Assembly (NCBI RefSeq): GCF_022539315.1
Contig: NC_066315.1
Span: 46,853,174-46,917,173 of the forward strand
Origin: Serinus canaria
Lineage: Eukaryota; Chordata; Aves; Passeriformes; Fringillidae
Reading direction: 5' to 3'
Length of the DNA stretch: 64,000 bases
The notes under the pieces: generated by a model
The model's input: only the letters and a program-made list of their open reading frames with translations
Database searches by the model: none
Told to the model about the DNA's origin: nothing
Made by a program: the position numbers and the translations under genes
Part shown: positions 1 through 12,600 of the stretch, piece after piece
How positions within the stretch are numbered: position 1 is the stretch's first letter
Layout of the letters: each line of letters begins with the position of its first letter

Positions 1-339
1 ATACTTGGCAAGGGAAGACAAACTGCAGAATAAATGTCAAGAAGAATAAGAACTGGGGAAGCAATGGCAAAACAAACATAAAGAACTGCCTCCAGATGTT
101 CAGGCAGATCCCCTTTTCCTCTGATCAGAGTGGTGGAGCAAAACTGCAGCTGCTCTTATGTCTGTTCAAGATTTATATTAAAAATGAAAGCATCAGCATT
201 TGCCTGTCCTGCTTCAGGGTGTGCTAGAGTCACCCAGGCTCCAGCAGAATATAATCTGCACATAGAGGTTAACATGGTTGAATCAATCTGATCATGGATG
301 AAAATTCAGCTGCTATCGATTCCCCGCTTACGCTGATTG
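1..339. other. Unique non-coding DNA, nothing recognised
   Basis: There is no repeat, coding frame or RNA gene that I can support here. The segment leads into the motif-rich island that starts near 340. Confidence 0.5.
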
Positions 340-545
340 CCCTTCCCGGGTCAGAATGGAAGCCCATCCCATTGTTCAGTGAATACAGTATTCTGTTCAC
401 TACATCAATTACCCTGACCCCAGGGGGTCCAAAAGCCCCCCTGCTCACCCATTTACAGTGACAGCTGTCATGCTAATGAATCCACATTGACATTATAATT
501 AAACCATTACACAAAGTGAGGCCTCACTCTCAGCTGTACAGCCAA
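340..545. promoter_or_regulatory. Candidate conserved enhancer with TALE-homeodomain palindrome
   Basis: This is a compact block of transcription-factor-like motifs with no transposon similarity. It holds the perfect 12-bp palindrome TGACAGCTGTCA (459-470), which matches the known paired site of TGIF/PKNOX/MEIS-class homeodomain proteins and contains a CAGCTG E-box. A TAATGA core follows at 474-479 and TAATTA at 496-501, both homeodomain cores. Just upstream are GAATACAGTATTC (381-393) and GACCCC/GGGGTC arms around 415-428. The motifs are seen directly; the enhancer role is inference from their density. It could be chance, and cross-species conservation would decide. Confidence 0.35.
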
Positions 546-3500
546 CACACACAAGGCCACTTTGGAGAGGTTGTTTATTAGAAATGTAGTAGAGTAAGAG
601 GAGATACCCATCAAGTTTTAGAAGATGAAAAATGCAGGCAGAACATGCAAACTTAAAGAGAGGTTAGAAAACAAGGACAGCCCTTGAAGAGACTTTTGTT
701 TTCTTCTTTACGGCAGCTTTTGCTGAAGTGGCTTCATGGCAGATTCTGGCAAGTCTCCTTTTGAAGTACATCTTCTAGAATAAGAGGCTCTGCAGGACAA
801 TAACAAACTTCACGAGCAGAGTCAGAAGCACAAACATCCCCACACCCTCTGCTCTCACCTCACCTGAGCTAGAGATCTCACACATGACAACCAGATCAAG
901 GATAAAAAAGCAAGCTGAATATATACCAGTTGGTGTGTACATATGCCAATTGTCCAAGAGGAAGAGAGAGCTGCTGGGTATCACATTTCCATTCTGCTTA
1001 GCTGAAGCCCTGCTCCATAGGGGCACTGCAACTCCACTCAAGCCATAACCCTCTGAGTTCCTTTACATACAGTGCACTCTTTTCAACTTTGGCCACTGCT
1101 GACCAACAGTTTCCAAAGGTTTTCTAGTAGTAATGGATTGGGGAGATAGAGTTTGCTGTCATATAAAGGGCTTTTGCTCTATGCAGACTGAAATGTACCT
1201 ACATCTCCTACCTATGCAGATGGAGAAGGCTGGAGGAGAGAAATACTGATATTTAGGAAAAGAAAAAGTGCTCTTTTGCACTATGCTGTGAGAACTGATC
1301 TTCCCAAGTAATACTTTACAGTTATATAGCAGCCTTCTACATAAAACGTAGAAGTCACTGAAATATTTTATTTTAAGGAATATGAATTACATGTGCCTAT
1401 CTAAATGGAGAATATGACCTACAGAAGGTAGTGTTATCAGGAGCATGGAGGTCATCAGTTTGATAGTCTGAAGTCACAGAGTCTGGCCTGGACAAGACAA
1501 AAGGGTCCTCTACCCATATTTAGTTTATCAGGAGTCTCTCACTGGAGTCTGAGTACCAGAGGATTTAAAAACTGTGTTTTGGTGTTTTGAATACAATGCA
1601 TTCAAGTCCAGTGATAAGCTCTGGGATATTATTCCATGTTGCTGTTTGGGAGCAAATACTCATATTTAAGTGAAAAGCACTCAGTGTAATGCTTTATCTC
1701 AGGCTTTCAAAATTAGTAAAGGAAAGGGCATGGCTGTGTTCCACAGAAGAGATTACCTGAACTTACTTTGAGGCCTTTGTGACCATCATGAAGTGATTTC
1801 AGATCTAGCAGAATGAAGAGGAATCAATAAGCTCCTGGGAGTATCTAGAAGCCTCAGCATCTGTACTGTAAATCTTCAGCAGAATTCAGCTTTCATGTAA
1901 CCCAGCAATTCTTGGTGGCAGATGATTAAACTATGACTTGACTTCACTGCCCCTTCCAGCCATTAAAAGTTGCCCAAAATGTACCTTGTTGGTTTCTAGT
2001 AACTAAGAAGGTCATGTAGCTTCTGCATCTGCCATCTTAAATATGTTACTCCCAAAACCCATGGCAAAGAGTCAGTTATACACACCATTCCTGCCCTTCC
2101 CACTACCCCCACCCCCCAAAAAAACCCCAAAACGAAACAACAAAAAAGCAAGCTGAACTTTGTTTTTAATTACTTGGACAGAAAATGAATTCAAAATTTA
2201 AAATAAAATAAAAAACCAACAAGAAAACTTTTCTTTTCCCTAGAAAGTCCAGATGTCCTACAATAGATGGAGATGTTCCAGTTAAGAGTTACCTTCTCCA
2301 GCTGATAAGCCTGCATCTTTCTTTCCTCCTTTCATCTCCTCTCTACAAAAGATTACCCTACATCCCAAAGTGAAAAATAGAAAGGAACAGATATAAAAAG
2401 CAGGTCATGGAGTTAAGCACTCACAAGTTGGGAAGTGCCAAAACCATGGGTGCCCTGTGACCCCTAAATCAGCCCATGGGTGGTGAACATGTTACAGCAT
2501 GTTTAACCCTGTTACCTTGCACAGATCCCGTTCAGCACACAAGGAACATGCCCCGGCAGTGCAGCAGCCATCAGTAGAAGACCAATGAAAAATTCTGATA
2601 AATAACAGGAAGACCCAAGGAAATACACACTGGGAATATCATGTGGCATCATGTGGTCTTCCACATAAATGATCAGAAGAGCTAAAATTCCTAAATCCCC
2701 CATTATCATATTAAGCCAGTCCAAAGCAAACATTTAGTACTGGAATGGGATATATACTGGCAAAGTTAGGGGCAGCTGGACCTTGGTCAACAATTTCAGC
2801 AGCAGGTTACATTTCTGGTCCTGCTTATAACACTGCATGAACAGAACAAGATCTTAGAAATCTATTTTATTTTTTGCTTTTAAATTAGCATAGTTCCTTC
2901 ACCTTCCCTAGGGCTATGCAAGTCTACAGAAGCTGAAGACTGCCTGTAATGTATGTTGTGTTATTCTGGTTTCCTAAACTGTACTTTGAATGATGGATGG
3001 GAGGCTGAGGCAGCTGATAACAATGCTAAATGGTGAGAGACCAAATATGCACCAGTAGCTCAGCTAAAATTGTGTAGCTGGCATAGAGCTGGGCTTGGGT
3101 TGAGAAACAGATGAAGTGTCCTGAGAGTGTGTCAGCCCTGGAGTCCTTGAAATGTGGTTTTCCTTTGCAAAACTTCTTTCTCTTGGGGGATGGTGCAGAG
3201 GGAAGAGTGTGACTTTTAAAAGCCATAAGGGCTTCTAATCAAGGATGCAATCAATATACTAGTAACTGTAATACCAAAAAAATCAAGAGTACAGGATGTT
3301 GGGATCAGCTTGCTCCTCTCTGAAAGGGGAAGGTGCATAGATAGGGAGGGCATCTGAATGATTTGTGCTACTTGTGCCCGGGACAGATTCACCTATATGC
3401 CTCAGCAGGAGTTTAGATCTTTTTAAAAGACGTGACATTTTTGCAGTGGAGTTCTTCTCTTCCATGATCTGCTTGCTGCACTTCAAGGAGCCCAGTTAGG

Positions 3501-3984
3501 TGCAGCTATTCTCTTTTGAAATTAGTCTTAGCTTCAGTCTCTGGTATATATGGGAGCTGTGGTGCCTATCCTCTGGTGCAACAATTTGCTTAAGTCATCC
3601 CAAATCCACAAATATTGACAGACCAGAACATTAATGTTTTTCCCATCAGAACCTTTCTACATGTGGATAAAATCCAAAACATTTTTGCCAAGATAAGTAC
3701 TTACAAGTACTGGATATTCTTTTTAGCTGGAACTCTGGCTAAAAAGAGCTTCCCCAGTGCCTTGGTATATTTACCAGGCTTCTAATTCTATTCTAATGGT
3801 AGGAATCAGTGACCAAGACATGGTGTTATGCTGTGAAATAGCTGGTCACAGCTGAAGCAAGACAACTTGAACTGGAAGGCAAAGTTATATGGAGCAAAGA
3901 CTTAATAGGCTCCAGGATAAGATACTTCAGCAAATAAATCTAAGCATAAGTTTGTAGTCCTGTTTTTCTGTTCTTAATATTTAA
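546..3984. other. Non-coding stretch without recognised gene
   Basis: No repeat family is recognised. Two short minus-strand open frames (775-1041, starting at TTG, and 2512-2733) encode hydrophobic peptides and happen to contain or end at splice-donor-like sequence, but neither matches a family I know. A C/A-rich tract lies at 2103-2150. Otherwise it is AT-rich unique DNA. Confidence 0.45.
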
Positions 3985-4680
3985 AGAGCTAATATTATTC
4001 AAACACAGCGTTTACTAATTCAGCATGTTTACAGAACAGCTAAGGCCTCCGGACATTTCTGAGCTACGACCAATCAATGATGCTTGGATTTGGGCATTCA
4101 GTCAAGACAGAGGCAGAGAAGGGGGGCAGAGAAGTCAGTAAGTCGAAAACCTCATTTTTGCATTTCAATATTTTTCCTCTATTCATCTGTGTCAGTCTTG
4201 GCAATGAGGAGAGCAGCTTTTCAGTGCTCTGTCCCTCTTTACTGATGGGTCCCAAAGATCTCCCCCAGTGTAATCCCTACTGCCTGAAATTTTACAAGAT
4301 CCCCACCGCTCTTCAATTACCTTCGTTGGCCTGTCAAGACTCCAGCATCTCAAATTCAGTTAACTGGTGTTTGGACCTCTGCCAAGGGCCAGCCTTTGCT
4401 CCTAATGACAGCCAGCTGAGGGGACACTGAGAGGGGCTGAATTCAATTTGCAGGCCCTCTAATCTGATTAGGGGAGCAGGGTTTTTATTTTCTCCAAAGT
4501 TTGCAGTAGCCAGGATGAAGGATGGCCAAAGGATGAGCTGTCAACATCAACAAAGACTTGGAGACAAAAGAAAAAAAATGAGGGGGTATAAATTTTTTTT
4601 TTAAACGAGAAATGAGTCTGCTGTGATTGACAGCATAGCGAGCTGTTGAGTGAATTGTTCAGGTGACAATGTTGTGTTTG
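3985..4680. promoter_or_regulatory. Candidate conserved enhancer with PBX-MEIS and homeodomain sites
   Basis: This segment is dense in developmental motifs and free of recognisable repeats. It includes a palindromic pair of TAATC-type homeodomain sites, CTAATCTGATTAG (4459-4471), and the full composite PBX-MEIS/PREP site TGATTGACAG (4624-4633). An inverted ATTGT (4644-4648) and ACAAT (4656-4660) pair, resembling SOX half-sites, flanks an E-box-like CAGGTG at 4650-4655. TAAT/ATTA cores are also frequent between 3995 and 4030. Motif identity is seen; function is inferred. A 117-codon open frame on the plus strand (4077-4430) overlaps it, but its protein is not recognisable and I treat it as chance. 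Confidence 0.33.
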
Positions 4681-7600
4681 CAGAGTGTCACTCTGTGTGG
4701 GCTGTTAAAGCAGGAATGGATCCAGCTACCAGGCAGATGTCAAATTCCAAGGAGAGGTTTTCTTTTTTCTCTAAATAGATCCAGTGTCAAGCCTCTAATA
4801 AATATTGCACTGTTCTCCCATCTGGGTCTAAAGCACTTAATACTTTCTCTGTTTTCTACTTTATGATACTCTATTGCAATTACTCAGCTGCAACGAAAAC
4901 ATTTTCTATAGCCACATGCACACTGCATTTTTCATTCTTCCACATCTGAGCATTTTGTCTTCTCTAATGGGCTTGATAATCACTCTGGTAAAGGCACATA
5001 TCACTTCACATTAAAGCCCTCTCCTCAAGCACGCAGGTTTCACTTGATTCACTTCATAATACAGTTATGACAGTCCAAAACCACTTTCTTGCTATGGTTT
5101 TCCTAAGGTTTGAACACCTTGCCCACAAAGTGAATCTTTTTTTTTTTTGTATCACCAGAACATGAGCCTGAAGGAAGGCAATGGAGCTATGGCAATTCTG
5201 CAGACTCTGCCCTTTCTCTCACAACACTCTCCACTTATTTATTTCTACTCACTTAAGTCAGAACCTGAGGAAAATTATTTAAAGAAAATGCATTCTCTGA
5301 TGAACAGGCTTAGACACCAATCAAAAACACCAGTACAAAAGATCAGTACAAAAGGCCCATAATGCAACACAAGAGATATTCATACACTTAGGATTTCCAT
5401 TTAGAAAGCTTTTGTGGTCTAGAATCCATCCCATAAACCACGAGCAAAGCAAACATATTTGGAGAAAGATGCTAAGGGAGAACCCTGGTTCCAGATCTGA
5501 CCCTGTAGTATCACAGTATCCTTAACTTGAATAGTAGAGTGGCACCAATATGTTTCACAGCCCTAAAAAGATCGTGATGACTTTAGCTATCCATGCGAAT
5601 CCCTCAGAAGGATAGATTTTTTCAGAGAGGGGCTTCTGAAGTGGAAAGATAGTATTCTGCCAGCCCCTTATTGTACCTCCAAAGCAACATAAAGGTTAGC
5701 AAAAAACTCAGCTCAAGTGACATATACCACCACCTTTTCTCATCACCCTGTAATATCCACCACAAAAATTCACTCTCATCCTATGAGCACATCAACTGGC
5801 AGAGCATCATGAAGAGACAATTTTGGGTATCAGACTAGAGAGTCTGAAGAACCAGCAAGGTAGGAATCAAGCTGCCACCACCACTCTCAGTTGAGAGTAG
5901 CAGGACAGGCAAGGTCTCAGAGATAAATGGGCAGGAGCTGCTGGTGTCCCCAGCATCAGTCACAGGAGAAAGGGAACCCAACATTGCTCAGGCAAGCAGC
6001 ACCATAGTCTTGGGAAGGGGCATGAAACAGTCGCATCATTTCCTTTGTGTCTGAAGGTATGAAACATGGGACTGATTTTGGGATATCTCAAAGGTGCTTC
6101 AAAAGGTGAAAAGCGCCAGAACCAAGGAGTGAATATGATAGAGAACGGGCTGTTGTTGAAACCACAAAGAAACAGAAAGAATTAAAACAAAAATTCTAAT
6201 AAATCTCCTCCTATTCTCCCATAAGCAATATCAGGAGTTGCGCACAGGCTGCCTTTTAGCAGGAATCTAACTTTGTTAGCAGTCTTGACTCACTTGCCAT
6301 CCTGAAATATTTCAGTTCACTTGCCTGAAATAAGATAAGGCTTCCCCTAACCATAATTTGGTGATGGAGAGCTGGTGAAGGGGTATCTCTCTGCCATATG
6401 CTGAGCTCTATGGTCTCCTGTGCTCAAGAGTGGAGGCTTAGCTTTCGGGAAGTAGCTTGTCATCTCATCAAGGATGTGCTTGCTGCCTCCGCCCATATTC
6501 AAAGCCTCTACAAAAATAAATTAATGCTCACAAACATTCAGCTGGAACATATTAGCTTGTCTGCAAAGATCCCTGATGGTCCCTTACTCTAACCTCCCTC
6601 AGTTCTTTCATTCAACTGGATTAGACTGTCTCCACAGAGCATCCCAGGGCTAAAGGGCCAAGTGAAATGCTTGCTGCAATTATTCTTTTCTCCTGTCTAT
6701 CTGGGGTCTCTGTGGAGCCAGACAGGAGAACTGACAGCAGCCGCCTGTGTTGTGCCCTCTGCTTCCCTTGATAATGTTCTGGCAGAGAAGAATGAGAGCA
6801 GCCTGACAAAGCTGCAAAGAGAAGAAGAGAAGCAGAGAAGAGGAAGGAGATGAGAAGATGAAGCTCGGATGAATGAGGAAAGCACATAGGAAAGGAGATA
6901 CAAAAGCAGATCCAGACACATCAGCAGGAAGAGCAGCAGCTGGGAAGAGTAATTTTGGAACAGGAGGTGAAAAGAAAGGCACACTTGCCTTCTGGAGCCT
7001 GGAGTCAGAACAGAGGATGCCCTTTGCAGTCTAATAGCAAAAACAGAACTCTAACCTCTTATAAGTTACATTTTGAGCTTAGTTATTACAAGAACCATGA
7101 TCCTATTTTACTATTCTCAATATGTTGCAAATGTCACAGGAGCAGGAAATTACAACCCAAATGTCATAGTAGCGGAAAGGAAAGGCTGCAAAATGAAATA
7201 CCCTTATGTCAGAAAGTGGCAGAATTGGTCACTGATGTCTTTTATACTAAGCTTGCACAACAAAACTGTCACCTGTGCTTGCTATTTGCATGACATTTTT
7301 ATTGAGAATAAAGTGACCAATATGGATGCCTTGCCTTTTTATTGGCATCCATCCATTCAAAAGCATTAAATTACAGAACATATCATCCTATCAGCAACAC
7401 TACAAGTTAGATGCCAAGTGTGCATTCCATATTCTAGATCTATCTTTATAGTCTAATAAGACTCTGAAAAGCCAAGCCAGACAACGAATGGAGATGGAAA
7501 AGGCAAAAGCACTGAACATCCTAAAAAGCCTATGGATGACAAAACTTCAAATGATGGTGCATATGTTTACATCTTATTTGAGGTCATTAATGCAGCTACA

Positions 7601-9042
7601 CCATGGGAACATTTGGCCCATTATTCATAATATCCAGAAGATGAGGAAGAGTATCACACTTAATTGAAACCCTTGTCAAAATGAAAAATTAATTATTCCC
7701 CAAAAAATCTCTGTCAAACTGTCTCTTTCTATTTGCTGTACAAGGGTAATATTAGCAAAATAGCTCTGCAAGTCCATGCTACCAAGAAGCATATTATATT
7801 ATATTATGTAAACGTAACAAAGGCAGGAGCCAAGTCAGGAATTCTGCTATGAAGAACACTTTCTTCAGACAATGCCTACTCCAAAAACAAACCTGTTTTT
7901 AACAGGGTATTGGATAAGCACCAGGCATTGCAGTTGGAGCACAGCTGCCTCAACTCAAAAGAAGAGTTTCTGAGAAGAAGAAAGGATCATCAGACAACTA
8001 TAGGTTGGTCCAACAGCCTGGACATTCTGCCAGATAGGGAAAACTAGGGCTCTGCTTTGAGTAAAAGCAACAAAATTCTGTGCTGAAAGAAAGCACCAGG
8101 AGGTCATTGCCTGGTTTGGATTCCTGCTGCCTCTGCAAACAGTCCAGAAACCCTCCAAGGCCACAGGAAACAAGGACAGGGATTTCCACATTTGAAAAAC
8201 TGCTGAGGGGTGGTACAATCATTTCGTGTCCATCCCTCTTCTTAACCAGGAAAGCAACAGCATCCCAGACAAGACTCACACTCCAACTCTGTGACCCCTT
8301 TCCCAAAAGGGACAAGGAAAACTAAACAGAGCACTCTGATAGAAGGCACAGATAACAGGACAGTTGCCATCTGCCCAGGCCCAATCAGAAACATTCATTC
8401 TGTTTCTAAGTCTTCCTTGAGCAAAGGCCTACAGCTTCCATTTGCCCAGATATTTGCTTTCTCCCCTGCCAAGCACTAACCCTGAGACAGAAAGAGCCAA
8501 GTCCCAAGTGCCTGTTAAAGGCTCCAGTCTACCAAACCTAGAGAAGGGAAAGACCCCTGGCTTTTTTCACTTGCGCCACATTATCACAGAAAGGTGGATT
8601 AGAAGTTATCTCAGCTCTGCTTTCTTTCAGAGCTCCTTGGCAACACAGCCACCAAGATATAAATATGCACACACAAAAATTTGCAGCAGGCATATGTGCA
8701 CGCACACACACAAGCCAATAGGCAAAAGCATTTCAAGGCATGGGGCAGATATGGCCAAGAAGGCAAAAGACTTCATGAAATTCTGGAAAAAGAGAAATAT
8801 ATTATCTTCTTCTTGAAATTTAGCTTTATTTAAGGGTTGAAAAAATCAAAACCTAGAAAATAACTAACTTCACAGTTATCCTACCTAGCACCAGCAAGCT
8901 TCATACTGATTGCAAGCAGAAGTTTCAGGACTCCATTGTATATATGAAATATAACTTAAATTAAGAAGACTTAATTTGACTGAAGTAAGGTTGACAAAGG
9001 CCCAACTTAACCCGAGTATTCAATAGCACACTAATTAAAGGG
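4681..9042. other. Non-coding stretch, small low-complexity patches only
   Basis: It holds a 12-base T run (5137-5148) and a purine-rich patch around 6776-6870. The purine-rich patch leaves several mutually overlapping open frames on both strands between about 6620 and 6985, because stop codons are rare in GA-rich or CT-rich sequence. A short CA repeat is near 8701-8712. No gene, RNA or transposon is recognised. Confidence 0.45.
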
Positions 9043-9078
9043 CTGTAGGCAAGAGAGCTTCCCATCTCTTGCCTACAG
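9043..9078. repeat. Perfect inverted repeat, 14-bp arms
   Basis: The arm CTGTAGGCAAGAGA (9043-9056) is followed after an 8-base spacer by its exact reverse complement (9065-9078). It does not extend beyond 14 bp. It is not next to a gene, so it is not a terminator in any meaningful sense. Confidence 0.9.
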
Positions 9079-9658
9079 GGTAGCAGGCAAATGACATTTC
9101 AAGGACCATTTATTACTTTTCTAGACTTTAGGTGGCCATTAGCACTTGCACCAAGTTTGGGCCAAGGACAATAACATGCTGTTGTTACCATTTCCATTCA
9201 GCTATGGTAACAGCACAGGAGGATAACACAGACCAGGCATGTACACAATATACCAGTGTCCTGGGCAAGCAGGAGCCAGCAAACAAACATACTGCTGTCA
9301 CTCATGGTGCTTATACCCAAAAGGGGCAAACAAACCCACCACACCCCTTCCTTCTGCAGAGCAAGTGACAGACACCTTGCCATCCAGCTCCACAGCATAC
9401 CAAAAGTTATTCTCAGCAAAGGCCAAGACAAGGCTGCTCACCATAAGCTTCTTATAGCCTTGCCTTCTTCCAGGCCAGCACTTGTGCAGAGGAGGCCTTC
9501 TCCATCTCTTTGGATGGGAGGTTTCCTACAGTGATGGCTGTTTATGCAAACACCTGGAGAAGATATTCCTTCTCTTGCATCAGGTGGAACACAGGTTTGG
9601 CATGGTATTTTGGTATATTCTAGCCCACAGTTGATGTCCTCAGTCACAGAGGAATCTC

Positions 9659-9690
9659 TATTAGGAAGTAATCTCTAATACTTCCTAATA
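9659..9690. repeat. Perfect inverted repeat, 12-bp arms
   Basis: TATTAGGAAGTA (9659-9670) and its exact reverse complement (9679-9690) are separated by 8 bases. The spacer partly repeats the sequence just before the left arm (AATCTCTA occurs on both sides), so a duplication is combined with the inversion. Confidence 0.9.
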
Positions 9691-12600
9691 AGTAGCACCA
9701 GGTTGGGAGAAGAAGCACTCATGTCAAGAAAGCAAAGATGGGATGTTTGGGCTCATTTAAGCTATTCCCTTGTAATTATTTATCAACTGCTTTTGTATAT
9801 TTTTTTTTCTTTCTGTGCATGCAAACTGCTTATTAAATTATTGTGTTGTGCAATAAGATGAAGAAATATTTATTCTGAGATGTGTGTATTAACTGTTCTT
9901 AAGCCCAGAGCACAGCTAATTGTGATCCAGGTTCTGGAAACCTTTCTGTGTCTCAGCTTCATCATTGTGAGCAGTATTTCTGAAGTCCACATGGTTCCTG
10001 TAGTCTTCAAGGAAAGATCAAATATAAGAGGTTGCAGTGAGAGTATTGCAAATGAAAGATGTTCTTCAGGAAACTTAGGTTCCAGGAGGACAGAGATAAG
10101 GAAAATATCACTGATTCTGGTCTACTGACAAAGTTTTTAGAGAAGAAAGCTTAAAATAGAACCAAATTTATTGTGAAACACAGGGATTCTTGGCCCATCT
10201 CTTGAAAAAAATGTACAAATCCCCAAATTTCTCTGCTTTATGATTTCTTTTCTCTCTACAACTTGAGAAACCCCCATTAATTTAAATTTTTGAATGTGGC
10301 ATTTGAATCCAGAAATAAATATTGATTTTTAATTTGATAAGAAAAAGAACTATTTTTTTAAAAAACAATCAGTAGTTTTCACCTTGACAAATTCCTTTCC
10401 CTGCCCATGCAGCCATACCAGAGATATATGTATCTACTACTGGATGGTTTTAAGGCAGACTTTTAGACCATCATCCATCTCTTCTGAGATATCTCCTGAA
10501 CTGCCATTCCCAAATGCTATTACTCCCCTCTAACATGTGTCTTTTTGGTCCTCCTGGTCCCTGGGGTCTCAGTCAATATCTGGCTGGGTGAGCAGCCCTG
10601 AAGTCCCTTTTGGTTTGTTTTCTGGGAGCTGATATCCCACAGAGTTGATATTTCATCATGAGAGAAGATCAGACTCTTCCCCTAACATGATTCTTCATTA
10701 GTGAACTGCTGTATGGTGGTCCTTCTATGTTTAATCTCCTCAATTAGTTCAAATAATGAGTTTACTGCCAGGAAAGTTTACAAAAGAATATCCCATTAAA
10801 TAAATACCCAGTAAGTAAGTAGCGACTAAGTGCACTCCAAACCTGAATGTGCTCACCCCAGCAGGCTACAGCCAAAGGGCTGTGCAGGGGTGTCACTACA
10901 GCCACTGGCACTACTTCTGTGCTACACAAGGGAAAGGAGGGCTCCAAGCTTTTGGAAAGCCCAGACTGTTATTTGGGGGTGCTCTGCAATAGTTCCAGAC
11001 ATCTTCTGGTATTAAGATCCAGGCATTAGTAAAGAGCTGTTAAATAGTTCATTTCTAGAAAACCTATAGGTTAGATATTTAAATCTCATCTTTAAACTCT
11101 CATAAAAAGTAGAATATATTTACATGATCATTTACAAATGCAGAATTATTTGTATAAACTAGGTACAACTGTTTTTTTAACTAGCAGTTACTGACAAAGT
11201 GGTGCATTTTTGGTCTGTGTTTTGTACACAAATCTTGGAGTTAAGCCATTCTCAGTAGCATGCTTTCCTTACAAATCTGGCTTTAAGTGACAATGAATTC
11301 TTTCAGGAAACATTCTTTGTTCAGTTAAACTGTTCCTCTTCCAAAAGCTCTGAAATTACTTGGTATTTTGAAAGATCTTTGTTCCATGGTAATAATTAAA
11401 GATACTCTTGCCTTTCTGCAGGTCTTTGCTTTTATTATTATTTTTAATCTAGAAAAGCAGATAATTACATAAAGTTCTCACATAAGGTTTCAACAAAGAA
11501 AATAACATTTCTAGTTTTAACATCTTATTTTAACAGTTAAAACGTTTTCTCTTCAGGGAGTCAGAATTGATACCCTGAGACTTCTTTCAAGGGAAAAAAA
11601 AAGTACAGCAAATAAAATGAAATGGGGAAAAATTTTTTTCATGCTTTTTTACTCTTCTCTCCTAGACTAATGCTGGAAATTCACAAGAAGGTAAGGGAAG
11701 GAAGATCTTACCACAGTCTAAATTTTCTTCATTTTACTGTGGGGATAAAGAGAAAAACCAGCAAATGTTCTATTTGGGGATTTTTCTAATGAAAACTCCT
11801 GTAAGCTTACTATGTCTAGTTCAGGGTGGGGTCTCTGAATCTAATTATTACCATGTTGAATATCAAAAGTCTCCAGAAGTGACCCAGTGGGTAGTTTTCT
11901 ATGTGTGGCATGACCTCCCTAATTACTGAAGAAAATTCGAATGTCTTCACACTCTGCAGACCTGGACTCACTTATGGGTTTGACCTGAATTTTTTTCAAA
12001 GAGGAGTCACTTTTTTCCATAGGAATTTTCATAAATATATTTTAATTATCATGGTGCAACACAGAGCATTGAGGCCTTGACCACATGAAACACTCCATGG
12101 GAGAGAATGTAGAGTCCCTCAATACCTTAGGGGAATATCTGTGCTCTTCAGAATGGCTCTGCCCAGGTGTCCACTCACAAGAGCAAGAACCAGGACACAG
12201 CTCTTATATCCTGTGTTTAAAGTCTAGAAGGATGAGCATGGATTCAGAAGCAACACAAAACCTATCTCAGTAATACCATGGATTTTAAGGGTAGCTGTTA
12301 TCCTGTGGATTTACTTGTTTTTTATTGAAATTCTAATGCTGAAAATGTTAGGAATCCTATTTACTGTCTCCTAAACACTCCTTCCAGGCTCAGAGGAAAG
12401 GTCAAGGTTATTATTCCTTATGATCCATCACGAGAAATTTTCAGATATCAATAGAGGCACTTTGGTAATTTTCTGTGACACTGTAAGCCTGAAAACTGTG
12501 TATTGTTTTCCAGGGAAGGATAGCAAATGAACCCCTTAGCTTGAGTTCCTGCCACCTGGGTCAGGATAGCTGCTTCTTCCTAAACAGAAACACACACATA

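Noticed and set aside
6620..6985. Five overlapping frames on both strands
   Set aside because: Explained by GA/CT-rich composition, in which stop codons are rare.
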